A stretch of DNA of 62,097 nucleotides from a virus (IMGVR_UViG_3300018041_000006:1-62097); one strand, 5' to 3'. Shown: positions 46,489 to 55,140, counted from the first letter of the stretch. Made by a program: numbers and translations. Notes: generated by a model not told the origin, from the sequence alone.

Positions 46489-47046
46489 TTATGATCGATT
46501 AATGTTTGACTTTATGTTTGACTTAGATTCTTTAAGTATTTCATCTACAACTGAATCACTCTGAGCCTGTACACCAAATGTAATTTTTCCAGCATTAATT
46601 TTATAAGTCTTTTTTCCAACTGGAAGGACGTTTGGCGGTAATAAGTTTTCTTTATTATATTTCTTTTGAAGAGTTTTAATCCTATTTTGATCCTTTTTAC
46701 TTAATCTTTTAGTATCGATAAATTGTTGCTTTACAATGTTCTCTTCAACTTGCTTAGGTCTTTCATATTTTGCAAGAGGTATTTCTCTAATTGGAACAAT
46801 AATTTTCTCGCCTTCCTTTATTGAAAATGGGTCTGAAATATTATTGTACTTAAGTATAATATCTAATGCAGTTGGATCACCATAGTGTTTTGCGGCTATA
46901 AGATCTGGCCTTGCCTGTTCGTAATCATTAACAACATGTTCCGCTTCAATAATAGCGTTATCTTTATCGCTAAATAATATAGTAGGAACTGAAAGAATTA
47001 ATTTAGTTCCATCTGTAATTTTGTCAAGTATTGTCTTTAAATTCAT
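46489..47046 (-). CDS. 53: Baseplate wedge protein gp53-like with LysM domain
   Basis: 185 aa, near T4 gp53 (196 aa). A LysM-type core is visible: DLIAAKHYGDPTALDIILKY, then NNISDPFSIKEGEKIIVP. gp53 is the LysM-containing wedge clamp that joins neighbouring wedges. A Lys-rich segment (RLSKKDQNRIKTLQKKYNKE) and a short C-terminal tail follow. It precedes the hub gene by 7 bases. Confidence 0.75.
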   Translation of the reverse strand: MNLKTILDKITDGTKLILSVPTILFSDKDNAIIEAEHVVNDYEQARPDLIAAKHYGDPTALDIILKYNNISDPFSIKEGEKIIVPIREIPLAKYERPKQVEENIVKQQFIDTKRLSKKDQNRIKTLQKKYNKENLLPPNVLPVGKKTYKINAGKITFGVQAQSDSVVDEILKESKSNIKSNINRS

Positions 47047-47061
47047 GTAACTAAAATTATA

Positions 47062-48840
47062 TTAACCAGCGTTCATATCAGAAGATCTACGATACATTGC
47101 GTCTGACATAACCTTTCTTCCATATGGATCTGTAATTTTTGAATCCGGAGCCTGTGGTCCGTTTTCAGGTTGAATATACATTCTTCCTCTACCAGCGTTA
47201 AACATGCTTTCAATTTCACCCTTATCTCTAGGTCTTCCAGGTTTAAGAGTTATTGTAACTTTTAGCTTACTTGGAAAATCTTCATACCCTAAAGGTCCAT
47301 CAAATTCAAATTTTGCATCTTGTAGTGCCAAATTTCCAATGACCATCATTGGTGCAAGAGGATTTCCGACAGTTAAGTGCCATTGTCCAGTAGGATCTCC
47401 ACTAACAAATGCAGCAGCAATTTGAGACCCTTGTGGTCCATTAAATAACTTCATCAATCCTCCTCCAATAACATTATCTAATATTTTAGAATTACCAAAT
47501 CCTTTACTAATATCTTCCCATCCACCAGACATTGCTCCCATGAATTGGTCCTTTAAACTACCTAAAAATCCACCGTAATCTCCATTTTTAAGCTTTTGAT
47601 AATCTCCAAATCCTTTTTTACCAGTAGATCCACTTCCAGTGTATCTGGTTGCCCCTCCCCAGAAAGGTGCTGTATTATATGTTAGGGCTAAAATATTAGC
47701 CATAGTGTCCATAAATGCAGCCTTAGGTGATGTATTGCCATAGCCTCTAATATCATAATGGAATGTTAGGGTAAAATCTTGTTCAAAGATTAAACCTTGA
47801 TCTCGAGAAAGAACATTTTTTATAATATTGTATGGTCCAAAAACTTTATTCGGGTAAGTTTCTTTTGTAGGGTCATATCCAGCTCCCCTGCTTTGAATCA
47901 TTGCTGATTCTTCAGCACTTCTACCCGATAGACCACCTTGAATTGCAGAAAGAAGAGGGCTACCGTCAATTGCAGCACCTAAAGCCCCTCGATTTCCTTT
48001 AGAAGATTGTATTTCTTGTAGTTGTGATTCTACATCTTTCCACTTGAATCCAACTTTAAATTGAACAATAGATTTTAATTCATTACCAAGATGTGGTGAA
48101 AGCCAAGTTACTGCTCTTGCCAAATCAGGTTGGTGAGCATCAATTGCCTTTCCTGTATTATCAAAGGTCCTAGGACTAATTATGTCATCTGGGGTTGCGT
48201 ATGGAAACCTTCGTAAAGTTAGCAGATAGTTATTACTAATTGCTCCATAATGTTCACACTGTATAAAATCAGTTAAGTCATAATCATATCCTAAACTAGA
48301 TGAAGACTTTTTTACCTCTTCTACAATGTTCCTAGCAGTTGGATTAATAATTGGGTTAACAGCACCGTTTATTGTAGGTGGACCATATAGAGATTTTGAC
48401 ATCTCTTCTTTATTAGAGGTTGTTTCAATCCCGCTTTTTCCTCTAATGTTATTAGTCTTAAATAAATTCCATCTATTAAATTTTGAATTAACTGCCTGTC
48501 CAGGGTCGACCGTATCTCCTGCATCTTCTGTTTTTCCAGTACTGCCTGACCCAGAAGTCTCGACATTAACTTGATACTTTCTAGCTTGTTGTTCAGTTTG
48601 ACCTCCATAAAATCCTTTAGAATCAGCATTAATGTCCTGCAGAATAGTTCTTCCCGACGGCGTTGCCTCTCCGTTTTCTTCTACTGGATTATCTTTAGCC
48701 CCTTCGATTATATTTGAGGATGTAAATTCTCTGCCGCTTAAAACCTCTCTGTATAAGTATAGATCTCCATTTTTGCCGACATATTGTAGGGCTGAAGAAC
48801 TACCAGGAATAGCGTCTGTAATAGCAGTAATTATTGACAT
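47062..48840 (-). CDS. Tail/baseplate structural protein
   Basis: 592 aa. The N-terminal ~150 residues are Gly/Ser/Asn-rich. The middle (NNYLLTLRRFPYATPDDIIS; FTLTFHYDIRGYGNTSPKAA) and the end (GQWHLTVGNPLAPMMVIGNL; KLKVTITLKPGRPRDKGEIE) have the strand pattern of tube-fold proteins. This suggests a baseplate tube or tube-initiator. It leads the baseplate operon, just behind a late-promoter-like element. I could not assign a T4 number. Confidence 0.7.
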   Translation of the reverse strand: MSIITAITDAIPGSSSALQYVGKNGDLYLYREVLSGREFTSSNIIEGAKDNPVEENGEATPSGRTILQDINADSKGFYGGQTEQQARKYQVNVETSGSGSTGKTEDAGDTVDPGQAVNSKFNRWNLFKTNNIRGKSGIETTSNKEEMSKSLYGPPTINGAVNPIINPTARNIVEEVKKSSSSLGYDYDLTDFIQCEHYGAISNNYLLTLRRFPYATPDDIISPRTFDNTGKAIDAHQPDLARAVTWLSPHLGNELKSIVQFKVGFKWKDVESQLQEIQSSKGNRGALGAAIDGSPLLSAIQGGLSGRSAEESAMIQSRGAGYDPTKETYPNKVFGPYNIIKNVLSRDQGLIFEQDFTLTFHYDIRGYGNTSPKAAFMDTMANILALTYNTAPFWGGATRYTGSGSTGKKGFGDYQKLKNGDYGGFLGSLKDQFMGAMSGGWEDISKGFGNSKILDNVIGGGLMKLFNGPQGSQIAAAFVSGDPTGQWHLTVGNPLAPMMVIGNLALQDAKFEFDGPLGYEDFPSKLKVTITLKPGRPRDKGEIESMFNAGRGRMYIQPENGPQAPDSKITDPYGRKVMSDAMYRRSSDMNAG

Positions 48841-48844
48841 ATAT

Positions 48845-48870
48845 TGGGATATTTTTATTTATATATCCCA
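48845..48870 (-). promoter_or_regulatory. TATAAATA late-promoter-like element within a dyad
   Basis: The minus strand holds an exact TATAAATA (48856-48863), the T4 late promoter sequence, 16 bases before the ATG at 48840. It sits inside an inverted repeat, TGGGATAT ... ATATCCCA (48845-48852 and 48863-48870). The dyad could form a hairpin at the 5' end of the mRNA or be an operator. Confidence 0.55.
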
Positions 48871-48882
48871 GTTAATATATTA

Positions 48883-49488
48883 CTACTTCCACTCGCCCAT
48901 ATCCATTTCTCTAGAAGTTGGATTATAGAACATATTTTCTAACCATTCCTCGCTATCTGGCATTCTTTCCCCTAAAAACTTTTTAAGATGTGTTATAAAT
49001 TCACCCTTCGAATTAAATGAATATTCACCATTAGACGCTCGATATGGCTGTCGAGTAGACATCTCATAAATATCTTTTATTTTCTGTTCTATCAGAAAAG
49101 TTTGTAAATTATTAAATAATTCTTGCTGTTGGTCTAAAGTCTTTGTGCAAAATATAGAATCTACAATAATAGTGTATTTTTTCCAATTAGGACCATCAAA
49201 TAAATTTTGAATTAGGTCATCAGAATTTTTGTAGTTTACACGCTTTGCATTAATGCGAGTTTCTTTACCTTCAAAATCTCTTATAAATCTACCCCCAAAA
49301 AGATTTTGCTTTAAAAAGTAAATATTATCATAAAACTTTTTAATTCTAATCTGATACTGTGGATTGAGATCGTCAAACTTAACGTCATAAATCATACCTC
49401 GAACTGGTATGAGGATATTTGGTTGTTGTGTTGTTGAAATTAAAGCTTGTACGTATTCACCTTTTGAAAAAATTTTATGCTTAATCAT
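48883..49488 (-). CDS. Hypothetical protein
   Basis: 201 aa, mixed charge, starting MIKHKIFSKGEYVQALISTT. The end is acidic (MPDSEEWLENMFYNPTSREM). No motif recognised. It begins a run of small genes with 4-base to 8-base overlaps (48883-51413), typical of one transcript. It is probably a phage-specific accessory or assembly protein. In the same place T4 has assembly and chaperone genes, but similarity is not visible. Confidence 0.75.
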   Translation of the reverse strand: MIKHKIFSKGEYVQALISTTQQPNILIPVRGMIYDVKFDDLNPQYQIRIKKFYDNIYFLKQNLFGGRFIRDFEGKETRINAKRVNYKNSDDLIQNLFDGPNWKKYTIIVDSIFCTKTLDQQQELFNNLQTFLIEQKIKDIYEMSTRQPYRASNGEYSFNSKGEFITHLKKFLGERMPDSEEWLENMFYNPTSREMDMGEWK

Positions 49489-49879
49489 TATCTATAAATT
49501 TAACAGCATCAAATTTACTAAGAACTCCTTTTTTTGGATAGTCACATCTGTCGATTATAACTAGATCTACAAAATTATTTTCGAATAAATTATCAATAAA
49601 AGATCTAAAATTATCTACAGTATCCTTATCTAAATTCTTAAATAAAAAGGCAACATTTACGCGTGGTTTACCTTCAAATTTAGTTTCAATATTCTTAAAT
49701 AGTTTTTGTATATAAAGAGATATTAAAACATCAGATGGTTCGTTATCATCTGGATCGCTTTTAAGCAGGCGTGTAAATATCTCATTATGAGAAATTACCA
49801 AATCATATGAATTTGATCTGACATGTCTATCAAATTCAGATTTAGTTTTACACCATATGCCTGCTACTTTTAATGTCAT
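49481..49879 (-). CDS. Hypothetical protein
   Basis: 132 aa with an alternating alpha/beta pattern (VAFLFKNLDKDTVDNFRSFI; FVDLVIIDRCDYPKKG), consistent with a small Rossmann-like fold. No catalytic motif was seen. It overlaps both neighbours (by 8 and 4 bases), so it is translationally coupled. Confidence 0.72.
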   Translation of the reverse strand: MTLKVAGIWCKTKSEFDRHVRSNSYDLVISHNEIFTRLLKSDPDDNEPSDVLISLYIQKLFKNIETKFEGKPRVNVAFLFKNLDKDTVDNFRSFIDNLFENNFVDLVIIDRCDYPKKGVLSKFDAVKFIDND

Positions 49880-50202
49880 TTTTTAATAACTCCTTCTAAA
49901 GAATTAATTTCTTTTTGAAGGGTTTCTATTCTTTTTTTAATGTCGTCTTCGTTATGTAGGGATATATCACCCCATTGCTTAATAACGGAAACTCGATACT
50001 TATCAAGTTTAGTACCTGACTCAATTCCTAGATCTAACATAACATCTGTTAAAAAATCAACAATTGAATCTTTTGAAGTTTGATCTCTATCAAAGTCATA
50101 TACTTTTCTAGCGACAAATTCTTCGCCGGCGCCGTTAACGGAGTCGTCATATACAACTTTAACGACTCCGTTATCTGCCGGTTCTATAGTGATAGAAACC
50201 AT
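49876..50202 (-). CDS. Hypothetical protein
   Basis: 108 aa. A beta N-terminal part (MVSITIEPADNGVVKVVYDD) is followed by helices ending in a predicted coiled coil (KRIETLQKEINSLEGVIKK). No family is recognised. The 4-base overlap with the next gene and the adjacent start suggest coupled translation. Confidence 0.72.
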   Translation of the reverse strand: MVSITIEPADNGVVKVVYDDSVNGAGEEFVARKVYDFDRDQTSKDSIVDFLTDVMLDLGIESGTKLDKYRVSVIKQWGDISLHNEDDIKKRIETLQKEINSLEGVIKK

Positions 50203-50622
50203 TTATCCTCTAGATTTTTTTAATTCACTAGCGTTTCTCATTAAAGATCTAGCTTTTTTCTTATCTTCTCGATATGTTTCTTTATCTTTAACAGTCAAGA
50301 GAGCCCATGCTTCTTCAAGAAGTTTAATTTCTTCAGCATTATAACCAATATTAGACCAGGTTTGCTTTACAGACTCTAGCTTTGCTTCTAGGATTTCTGC
50401 ATTTCTAGATTCTAAAATATCCATGTGCTGTTCGTGTAGCTTTCTTCCATTTTCCATGTTTTGTCTACGCAAATTTGTTCTTACTTCTCCAAGAAATGGA
50501 AGTTTCGAAATAACTTGAAGTACTCCTCTTTGTTTAAGCATGTATCGTCTTTGACGTCTAGTCAAAAGCATTACTTCATTTTGCTGCTCTGTAGCTTCTT
50601 TACTCATTTGTTCTTTACTCAT
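50203..50622 (-). CDS. Hypothetical basic helical protein
   Basis: 139 aa, strongly basic and helical (TRRQRRYMLKQRGVLQVISK; KKKARSLMRNASELKKSRG). Two in-frame ATG codons lie five codons apart (MSKEQ/MSKEA), and either could start the protein; I give the first. No motif was recognised. Nucleic-acid binding would fit the charge but is inference only. Confidence 0.7.
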   Translation of the reverse strand: MSKEQMSKEATEQQNEVMLLTRRQRRYMLKQRGVLQVISKLPFLGEVRTNLRRQNMENGRKLHEQHMDILESRNAEILEAKLESVKQTWSNIGYNAEEIKLLEEAWALLTVKDKETYREDKKKARSLMRNASELKKSRG

Positions 50623-51178
50623 TTGTATAATAATTAGAAATAAAAGATTGAATTTGTTCTCTTAATTGTTCTTGTAGGTTATTTATCTGATTTTCTACCA
50701 GCATCCCGATTTGTTCATTAAGATCTTTAGGCTCTAAATCCATCTGATCTTGTAACATTTCATATACTGTTTTAGATGGAATATTGACTTTAACTGGCAT
50801 TTCTGCTTTGTTTTTTCTACTCATCTTCGACAACATTTCCATCATTACGTTAACCTCTTCTTTAACCTCTTCTTTTGGTAAATTTACAGGTTCTGTCGTA
50901 TTAGTTACTGCTGTATTAGTGTTATCTTCAACGGGACCTGTTTTAGGAGAAGTTAATCCTATAGAATTTCCAAAAGAAGATGCATGGTGTTTTGCATCGT
51001 TTTCATCGACGGCTTCAATTAAATATTCATTAACAAGAGAAGAATTAATTCGAGTACCATCTGTAAAATATAGCCATTTTCCACCTGGTTGATCCGGTGA
51101 AACCTTTACAATTTTACCAGCAGATTCACTTTTAGACCATACATAAATTTTTTCTGAAATTTCAGTATCGCTATTCAT
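50615..51178 (-). CDS. Hypothetical protein with SH3-like N-terminus
   Basis: I choose the ATG at 51178 (MNSDTEISEKIYVW), 187 aa. A longer form from 51241 (MKRITQLIERTIKLL) would overlap the upstream gene by 26 bases and is possible. Residues about 1-50 look like a small beta domain (KIVKVSPDQPGGKWLYFTDG). The middle is low-complexity Asn/Thr/Glu, and the end is a helical region (LEPKDLNEQIGMLVENQINN). Function unknown. Confidence 0.65.
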   Translation of the reverse strand: MNSDTEISEKIYVWSKSESAGKIVKVSPDQPGGKWLYFTDGTRINSSLVNEYLIEAVDENDAKHHASSFGNSIGLTSPKTGPVEDNTNTAVTNTTEPVNLPKEEVKEEVNVMMEMLSKMSRKNKAEMPVKVNIPSKTVYEMLQDQMDLEPKDLNEQIGMLVENQINNLQEQLREQIQSFISNYYTNE

Positions 51179-51215
51179 AATATTTTTTAATTTTGTTAAT
51201 AATTTAATTGTTCTT

Positions 51216-51413
51216 TCAATTAATTGAGTTATCCTTTTCATACTCTTTAGACATGAACTGTTTTATAAACTCAAAAGATTCAGTAGAACCTATTACAGCA
51301 TCCGATTTAGAATATCTAGATACCCAATGTTTTATAAACTCTTCGTTACCAACTTTTAAAAGATGGTTTTTTAGTTGGTCTATTTCCGGTAATATAATTT
51401 TGTTAAATCCCAT
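51216..51413 (-). CDS. Hypothetical small protein
   Basis: 65 aa, helical (PEIDQLKNHLLKVGNEEFIK; STESFEFIKQFMSKEYEK). It starts directly after the helicase stop (one base away), suggesting coupling to the helicase. No family recognised. Confidence 0.65.
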   Translation of the reverse strand: MGFNKIILPEIDQLKNHLLKVGNEEFIKHWVSRYSKSDAVIGSTESFEFIKQFMSKEYEKDNSIN

Positions 51414-53159
51414 TTATTTTATAGTTTTAATACGTTCTAAAAATGATGGTGGAAAAAGCTCCGATTTATTTATCAAAGAAAGAAAGCAAGCATCTAGAAT
51501 ATAAGTAATAGCCCAGTCTTCTTCATTTCTAACACTTCTCCCAACACCTTGCATAATAGTTATGCCAGTTTTCCAATCATACCAATTTGGCATTGTATTC
51601 ATTTTTGCTTTAATTAATGGATCTCCAATATTAGGATATGGTACTTTAAAAAATACTTGAAATCGGCTAATATCGTCTTTTAGGTCTAATCCCTCAAGCA
51701 ATGACGGTCCCATGAAAATTGCATCTTCTTTTTGTTTAAACAGATTCAAAAGATCATTTTTTTCTTTTGAATTTTCATAATCCATTAAACGAAATGCGTG
51801 CTTACTATTTTGTTTAATATACCTTGTAAACTCATAAGATCCTGTATGAATAATACCGCGCTGTCCTTTATGCTTTTCTATTATTTTATCTAATAATTTT
51901 ATTACTTTAGGCAAACTTGTTTCCTTTTCACGGCGGGAAAGCTTATGCTTATTAATAAACACAACTGGTGATTTATCATAATTAAAGGCATTATCAAGTC
52001 TAATAAATTTAGCACCTTTAATCCCCATAACCTTTGCAAATTCTCTAGGCCCTCCAATAGTAGCACTCATAAAAACCTTAAACCCTGCCTGTTCGTGTAA
52101 ATACTTTTGAATCATTATAGATTCTTCAGTACACATAAATTTTACTTCTTCGCTATCTTGATTCCACACCATAGATTCAACACCAACTTCAGAAATTAGT
52201 TTAGTATAATCGTCAATTTTACAATGAATATCTTTAATCCTATCAAATCTCCCGAACGCTGTTTTCCAGGTAGGTGTTAATTGCTTTTCAGTAGTTTGAC
52301 CAAAAATACGCTTAGTCATTTGTTCAGCAGGAGCCTTAACTGCGTTAAATTGAACTAATATTTTTTGTAGTTCTTTTAGTTTAGAAAACAAAACATTTCT
52401 ATCTTGAACCCGGATTAAATCACCAATTAAATCATTAACATATGCCTTGCTAATATTTGGAGAAGGAAGGCCCTGCTTAATTAAAAACTTAGATTGGTTA
52501 TTTAAAAGGTCGGGAAGGAAATTATCTATACGAGGAGAAAAATGATTCTGTACAATATCATCTATTTTATGGGCCTCATCAAAGAACGTAAAATCTCTCT
52601 TCTTAAATGGAATCGGCCGCTCAGCTTCTTCCATTTTAGGAGCTACATAATTTCTCTGTAGTAGCCAAAATGCATAGTTTAATATTGTAACTGGGGAATC
52701 AATTGCTCTAAGCCTAAGTTGAATATAATCACAAGTCTTAGAACAGTCTAATTTTGCAAGTGCCTGATCGTATCCCATATTTTTCATACGGCATTCGCCT
52801 AATGAAAATTTAAGACCATTTACATGACAATCGTAATTATCAATACCTTTGATTGAAGGCCATCTTAGTTTTAATCTATAAATATCAGATTCATATTGAT
52901 CTTGTAGAGAAAGATCAGATGTAATTAGGTATCCTCGCTTTCCCATCTCTTTTAAGATCCAAGAACACCACATAGCGATAATGGATTTACCAGTACCTGT
53001 AGGTGCATCAATCACCACAGTTTGATTCGAATCCTCGATGTATGATTCAATAATGGCTTCTATTGTTTCCCTCTGACCCCTTCTAAATGTAAACCCAGTG
53101 CCAAATACTTCTTTCTCTAGACCTTCGTCAATAATTTCTTTTAGTGGCCGTTCCAACAT
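51414..53159 (-). CDS. XPD/DinG-family superfamily 2 helicase
   Basis: 581 aa. Walker A DAPTGTGKS is at 51-59 and DEAH in FFDEAHKIDD near 197. The C-terminal RecA domain carries GPSLLEGLDLKDD and the arginine-finger region QGVGRSVRNEEDW. Four cysteines, C111, C123, C139 and C143, are spaced as in the 4Fe-4S domain of XPD, DinG and FancJ helicases, which act 5'->3' on DNA. A role in branched-DNA or R-loop unwinding during replication or repair is plausible. The gene overlaps the dCMP deaminase stop by 19 bases, linking it to DNA metabolism. Confidence 0.88.
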   Translation of the reverse strand: MLERPLKEIIDEGLEKEVFGTGFTFRRGQRETIEAIIESYIEDSNQTVVIDAPTGTGKSIIAMWCSWILKEMGKRGYLITSDLSLQDQYESDIYRLKLRWPSIKGIDNYDCHVNGLKFSLGECRMKNMGYDQALAKLDCSKTCDYIQLRLRAIDSPVTILNYAFWLLQRNYVAPKMEEAERPIPFKKRDFTFFDEAHKIDDIVQNHFSPRIDNFLPDLLNNQSKFLIKQGLPSPNISKAYVNDLIGDLIRVQDRNVLFSKLKELQKILVQFNAVKAPAEQMTKRIFGQTTEKQLTPTWKTAFGRFDRIKDIHCKIDDYTKLISEVGVESMVWNQDSEEVKFMCTEESIMIQKYLHEQAGFKVFMSATIGGPREFAKVMGIKGAKFIRLDNAFNYDKSPVVFINKHKLSRREKETSLPKVIKLLDKIIEKHKGQRGIIHTGSYEFTRYIKQNSKHAFRLMDYENSKEKNDLLNLFKQKEDAIFMGPSLLEGLDLKDDISRFQVFFKVPYPNIGDPLIKAKMNTMPNWYDWKTGITIMQGVGRSVRNEEDWAITYILDACFLSLINKSELFPPSFLERIKTIK

Positions 53160-53647
53160 ATCACTTGCTCTACTTTAATATTAGCTTTTTGTAAAAGTTC
53201 AACACCACTCATGTCTCGGTAATCTTCAGAGTAGTACACTCGATTAATACCTGCCTGAATGATCAGTTTAGCACAGTCAAAGCAAGGTGCAGTTGTTGTA
53301 TATAAATCAGCGCCATCGGATGTCATAGTAGACTTAGCTAATTTAGTAATAGCATTCGACTCGGCATGTAAAACTTCTTGTTTTGTAACTCTTTTTGAAC
53401 AGCATCCATTATCACACTCATATCCTTTATCCATCAATGTAATTGCATGGTCAGGATTATCATAGTACCTGATTTGATCCTCTTCGCATGTGTTATCAAA
53501 TCCTCTTGGAGTTCCATTATAACCAAATGAAACTAGCTGTTCGTCCTTAACAATAACGCAGCCTACCTTTCTGCGATTAGCATAAGATAGTTTCGCAAAT
53601 TGATATGCGGTTTGCATGTAAATTTTTTCAATAGGTATTCTAGGCAT
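53141..53647 (-). CDS. cd: dCMP deaminase
   Basis: 168 aa. The zinc deaminase motif HAESNAI (about 93-99) and PCFDCAKLI are intact, with the extra Cys cluster CDNGCCSKR typical of phage dCMP deaminases. The enzyme turns dCMP into dUMP, feeding dTTP synthesis for an AT-rich genome, and T4 has the same enzyme (gene cd). A strong terminator at 53657-53691 lies just upstream of its start, so its transcription must begin within or downstream of that hairpin or by read-through. Confidence 0.92.
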   Translation of the reverse strand: MPRIPIEKIYMQTAYQFAKLSYANRRKVGCVIVKDEQLVSFGYNGTPRGFDNTCEEDQIRYYDNPDHAITLMDKGYECDNGCCSKRVTKQEVLHAESNAITKLAKSTMTSDGADLYTTTAPCFDCAKLIIQAGINRVYYSEDYRDMSGVELLQKANIKVEQVICWNGH

Positions 53648-53656
53648 GCTTCAAAA

Positions 53657-53691
53657 AATAAGGTCTGCAAATATTATATGCAGACCTTATT
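53657..53691 (-). terminator. Intrinsic terminator after the acidic core-like gene
   Basis: A 13-bp inverted repeat (AATAAGGTCTGCA with TGCAGACCTTATT) is followed on the minus strand by a T-rich tract. It stops transcription from the 180-aa acidic gene. Confidence 0.85.
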
Positions 53692-53714
53692 AAAAGTTTA
53701 TATTAAGTAATTAA

Positions 53715-54257
53715 TTACTCTTCTCCTACTGTATCTTCTGGACTTCTTCCAGCTGCCCATGCTTCTTTAGCCTCATCAATCTTCTTGCAGTAAGCCTCTT
53801 TAAGACTTTCACAAGCAGCTTCAAATGCTTCTAGAGTCATTTCTTCTCCTTTGACTTCAGAATGAGCATCTTCATTAGCCTTAGTAGCTAGAGCAGCAAC
53901 TAGAGCTGCATTTTCTTTCATGTATGATTCTAAAGTGTGATCTTCATAGTCGTCATTGTGGTATCCAACTGCTTCGGTTTTACAGCTTTCTCCATAAATT
54001 TCAGAAAGCATTTCTGAAACAGTTTTAGTTTCTTCAACTTCTTCAGTTTCTTCAACTTCTTCGTCAGATTCTTCAACTTCTTCAGTTTCTTCAGTTTCTT
54101 CGTCAGATTCTTCAGCTACTTCAATGTCTTCAGGAGTTTCTTCAACTTCATCCTCAAGATCTTCAACCTCGCCTCTATCTACGATGTCTTGTTCGATTTC
54201 TTCAGAACGGTCCGCTTCTTGGACGTATTGTTCAAATGATAAGATTTTCTTTGCCAT
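53715..54257 (-). CDS. Very acidic capsid-targeted protein (core/scaffold-like)
   Basis: 180 aa with an extreme Glu/Asp content. The N-terminus MAKKILSFEQYVQEADR is a leader variant with VQE14|A15. Residues about 30-78 are imperfect repeats of EETEEVEESDEEVE, followed by a more ordered helical part (ALVAALATKANEDAHSEVKG; FEAACESLKEAYCKKIDEAK). In T4 the acidic prohead core proteins (gp67, gp68 and the IPs) are leader-bearing and cleaved in the head, so this is a candidate core protein or packaged acidic protein. It forms its own transcription unit between a promoter-like element and a strong terminator. Confidence 0.85.
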   Translation of the reverse strand: MAKKILSFEQYVQEADRSEEIEQDIVDRGEVEDLEDEVEETPEDIEVAEESDEETEETEEVEESDEEVEETEEVEETKTVSEMLSEIYGESCKTEAVGYHNDDYEDHTLESYMKENAALVAALATKANEDAHSEVKGEEMTLEAFEAACESLKEAYCKKIDEAKEAWAAGRSPEDTVGEE

Positions 54258-54286
54258 TTTATTTAGTTTTGTTTTTTTCTTACGTA

Positions 54287-54296
54287 TTATATATCT
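54287..54296 (-). promoter_or_regulatory. Promoter-like element before acidic gene
   Basis: The minus strand reads AGATATATAA, 30 bases before the ATG at 54257, in the 41-base gap after the cupin-like gene's stop codon. Confidence 0.5.
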
Positions 54297-54298
54297 AC

Positions 54299-54604
54299 TT
54301 AATCTAATAATATTTTTAGTGTTAGTTCCGTAGTTCCTTTTATAATTCTATGGATAACTCCTTCAGGAATAAAAATACTGCAGTTTTTTTCTAGTTTAAC
54401 TGGAAACTCGTTATCAAATTGAAACTTCCAATCACTTTCATTAAGAGCTATTACAGTCCTATCTTCATTATCCCAATGCCATTTATATAAATGCTCTGGA
54501 TAGCTAGGATCAAAATGTCTAATAATATAACCATCGTAACGCTCTTCGGTGAAAGGTTTGCGTTGGTCATTTATCATATCAATCATTTCTTCATATGTTA
54601 CCAT
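54299..54604 (-). CDS. Cupin-like small protein
   Basis: I choose the ATG at 54604 (MVTYEEMIDMINDQRK), 101 aa, because the longer form (54664) reads deep into the upstream gene. The sequence HLYKWHWDNEDRTVIALNES followed by FPVKLEKNCSIFIPEGVIHR has the beta-sandwich pattern of a single-domain cupin. The metal-binding His pattern is incomplete, so activity is uncertain. It overlaps the end of the previous gene by 7 bases and does not carry the shared leader. Confidence 0.6.
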   Translation of the reverse strand: MVTYEEMIDMINDQRKPFTEERYDGYIIRHFDPSYPEHLYKWHWDNEDRTVIALNESDWKFQFDNEFPVKLEKNCSIFIPEGVIHRIIKGTTELTLKILLD

Positions 54605-55137
54605 GGTTGATCTGATTTTAAACCTAGTTGTTTTCCAAATAGAGTTGGACCATAACATGCCCAAAATCCTGTTTTAGAAGGATCCATTTTCTTTTGTAGA
54701 TCGCATTGATGGCGGGCCCAAAAGCTTGCTGCCCTACCAGGATCATCGTTCTTAATTGTTAAGTTAGGATCTCCCCATTCAATTTTAGTCGCAAGTATAT
54801 TACCCTCTTTATCAGTCCTACCGCTGTTATGGTATACTATAAATTTTTTACTACCTCCTTTTTCAGGGGAATCAAGTTTTACTTTAATTGTATTTCCTCC
54901 TCTAGGTTTATAGATAGCAGGCTTTCCAACCTCTAAGTTTTTTGCCATCCAGCCTGAAGGACCTTTAAGAATTACATTACCCTTATCCCAATATTCTTTA
55001 ACTTCTTCAAAAAGCTCGGCATACTTTTCACTACCAAGTCTAAAAAATGAATTAGTTAAATCTAAACCTTCATCAATATGCGCTTTTAGTTCTGGTGAAA
55101 CGTTTTCCCAATCTTCAAATGTCTTTATAAACTTCAT
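54598..55137 (-). CDS. Capsid-targeted protein with phage GDPN/RHxC domain
   Basis: 179 aa, leader variant MKFIKTFEDWENVSPELK with a candidate site IDE23|G24. The C-terminal ~110 residues carry a pattern I have seen in other phage proteins: a strand with KKFIVY, then GDPNLTIKNDDPGRAASFWA, RHQCD, and an aromatic FWACYGPTLF end. The conserved His/Cys (RHQC, FWAC) suggest a metal- or structure-related site. The domain's function is not known to me. It is encoded in the leader-bearing cluster, so I infer packaging. Confidence 0.78.
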   Translation of the reverse strand: MKFIKTFEDWENVSPELKAHIDEGLDLTNSFFRLGSEKYAELFEEVKEYWDKGNVILKGPSGWMAKNLEVGKPAIYKPRGGNTIKVKLDSPEKGGSKKFIVYHNSGRTDKEGNILATKIEWGDPNLTIKNDDPGRAASFWARHQCDLQKKMDPSKTGFWACYGPTLFGKQLGLKSDQPW

Positions 55138-55140
55138 ATC

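Noticed and set aside
50615-51241. Longer start (MKRITQLIERTIKLL) for the gene at 50615
   Set aside because: It overlaps the upstream small gene by 26 bases and adds a segment unlike the rest; kept only as an alternative.
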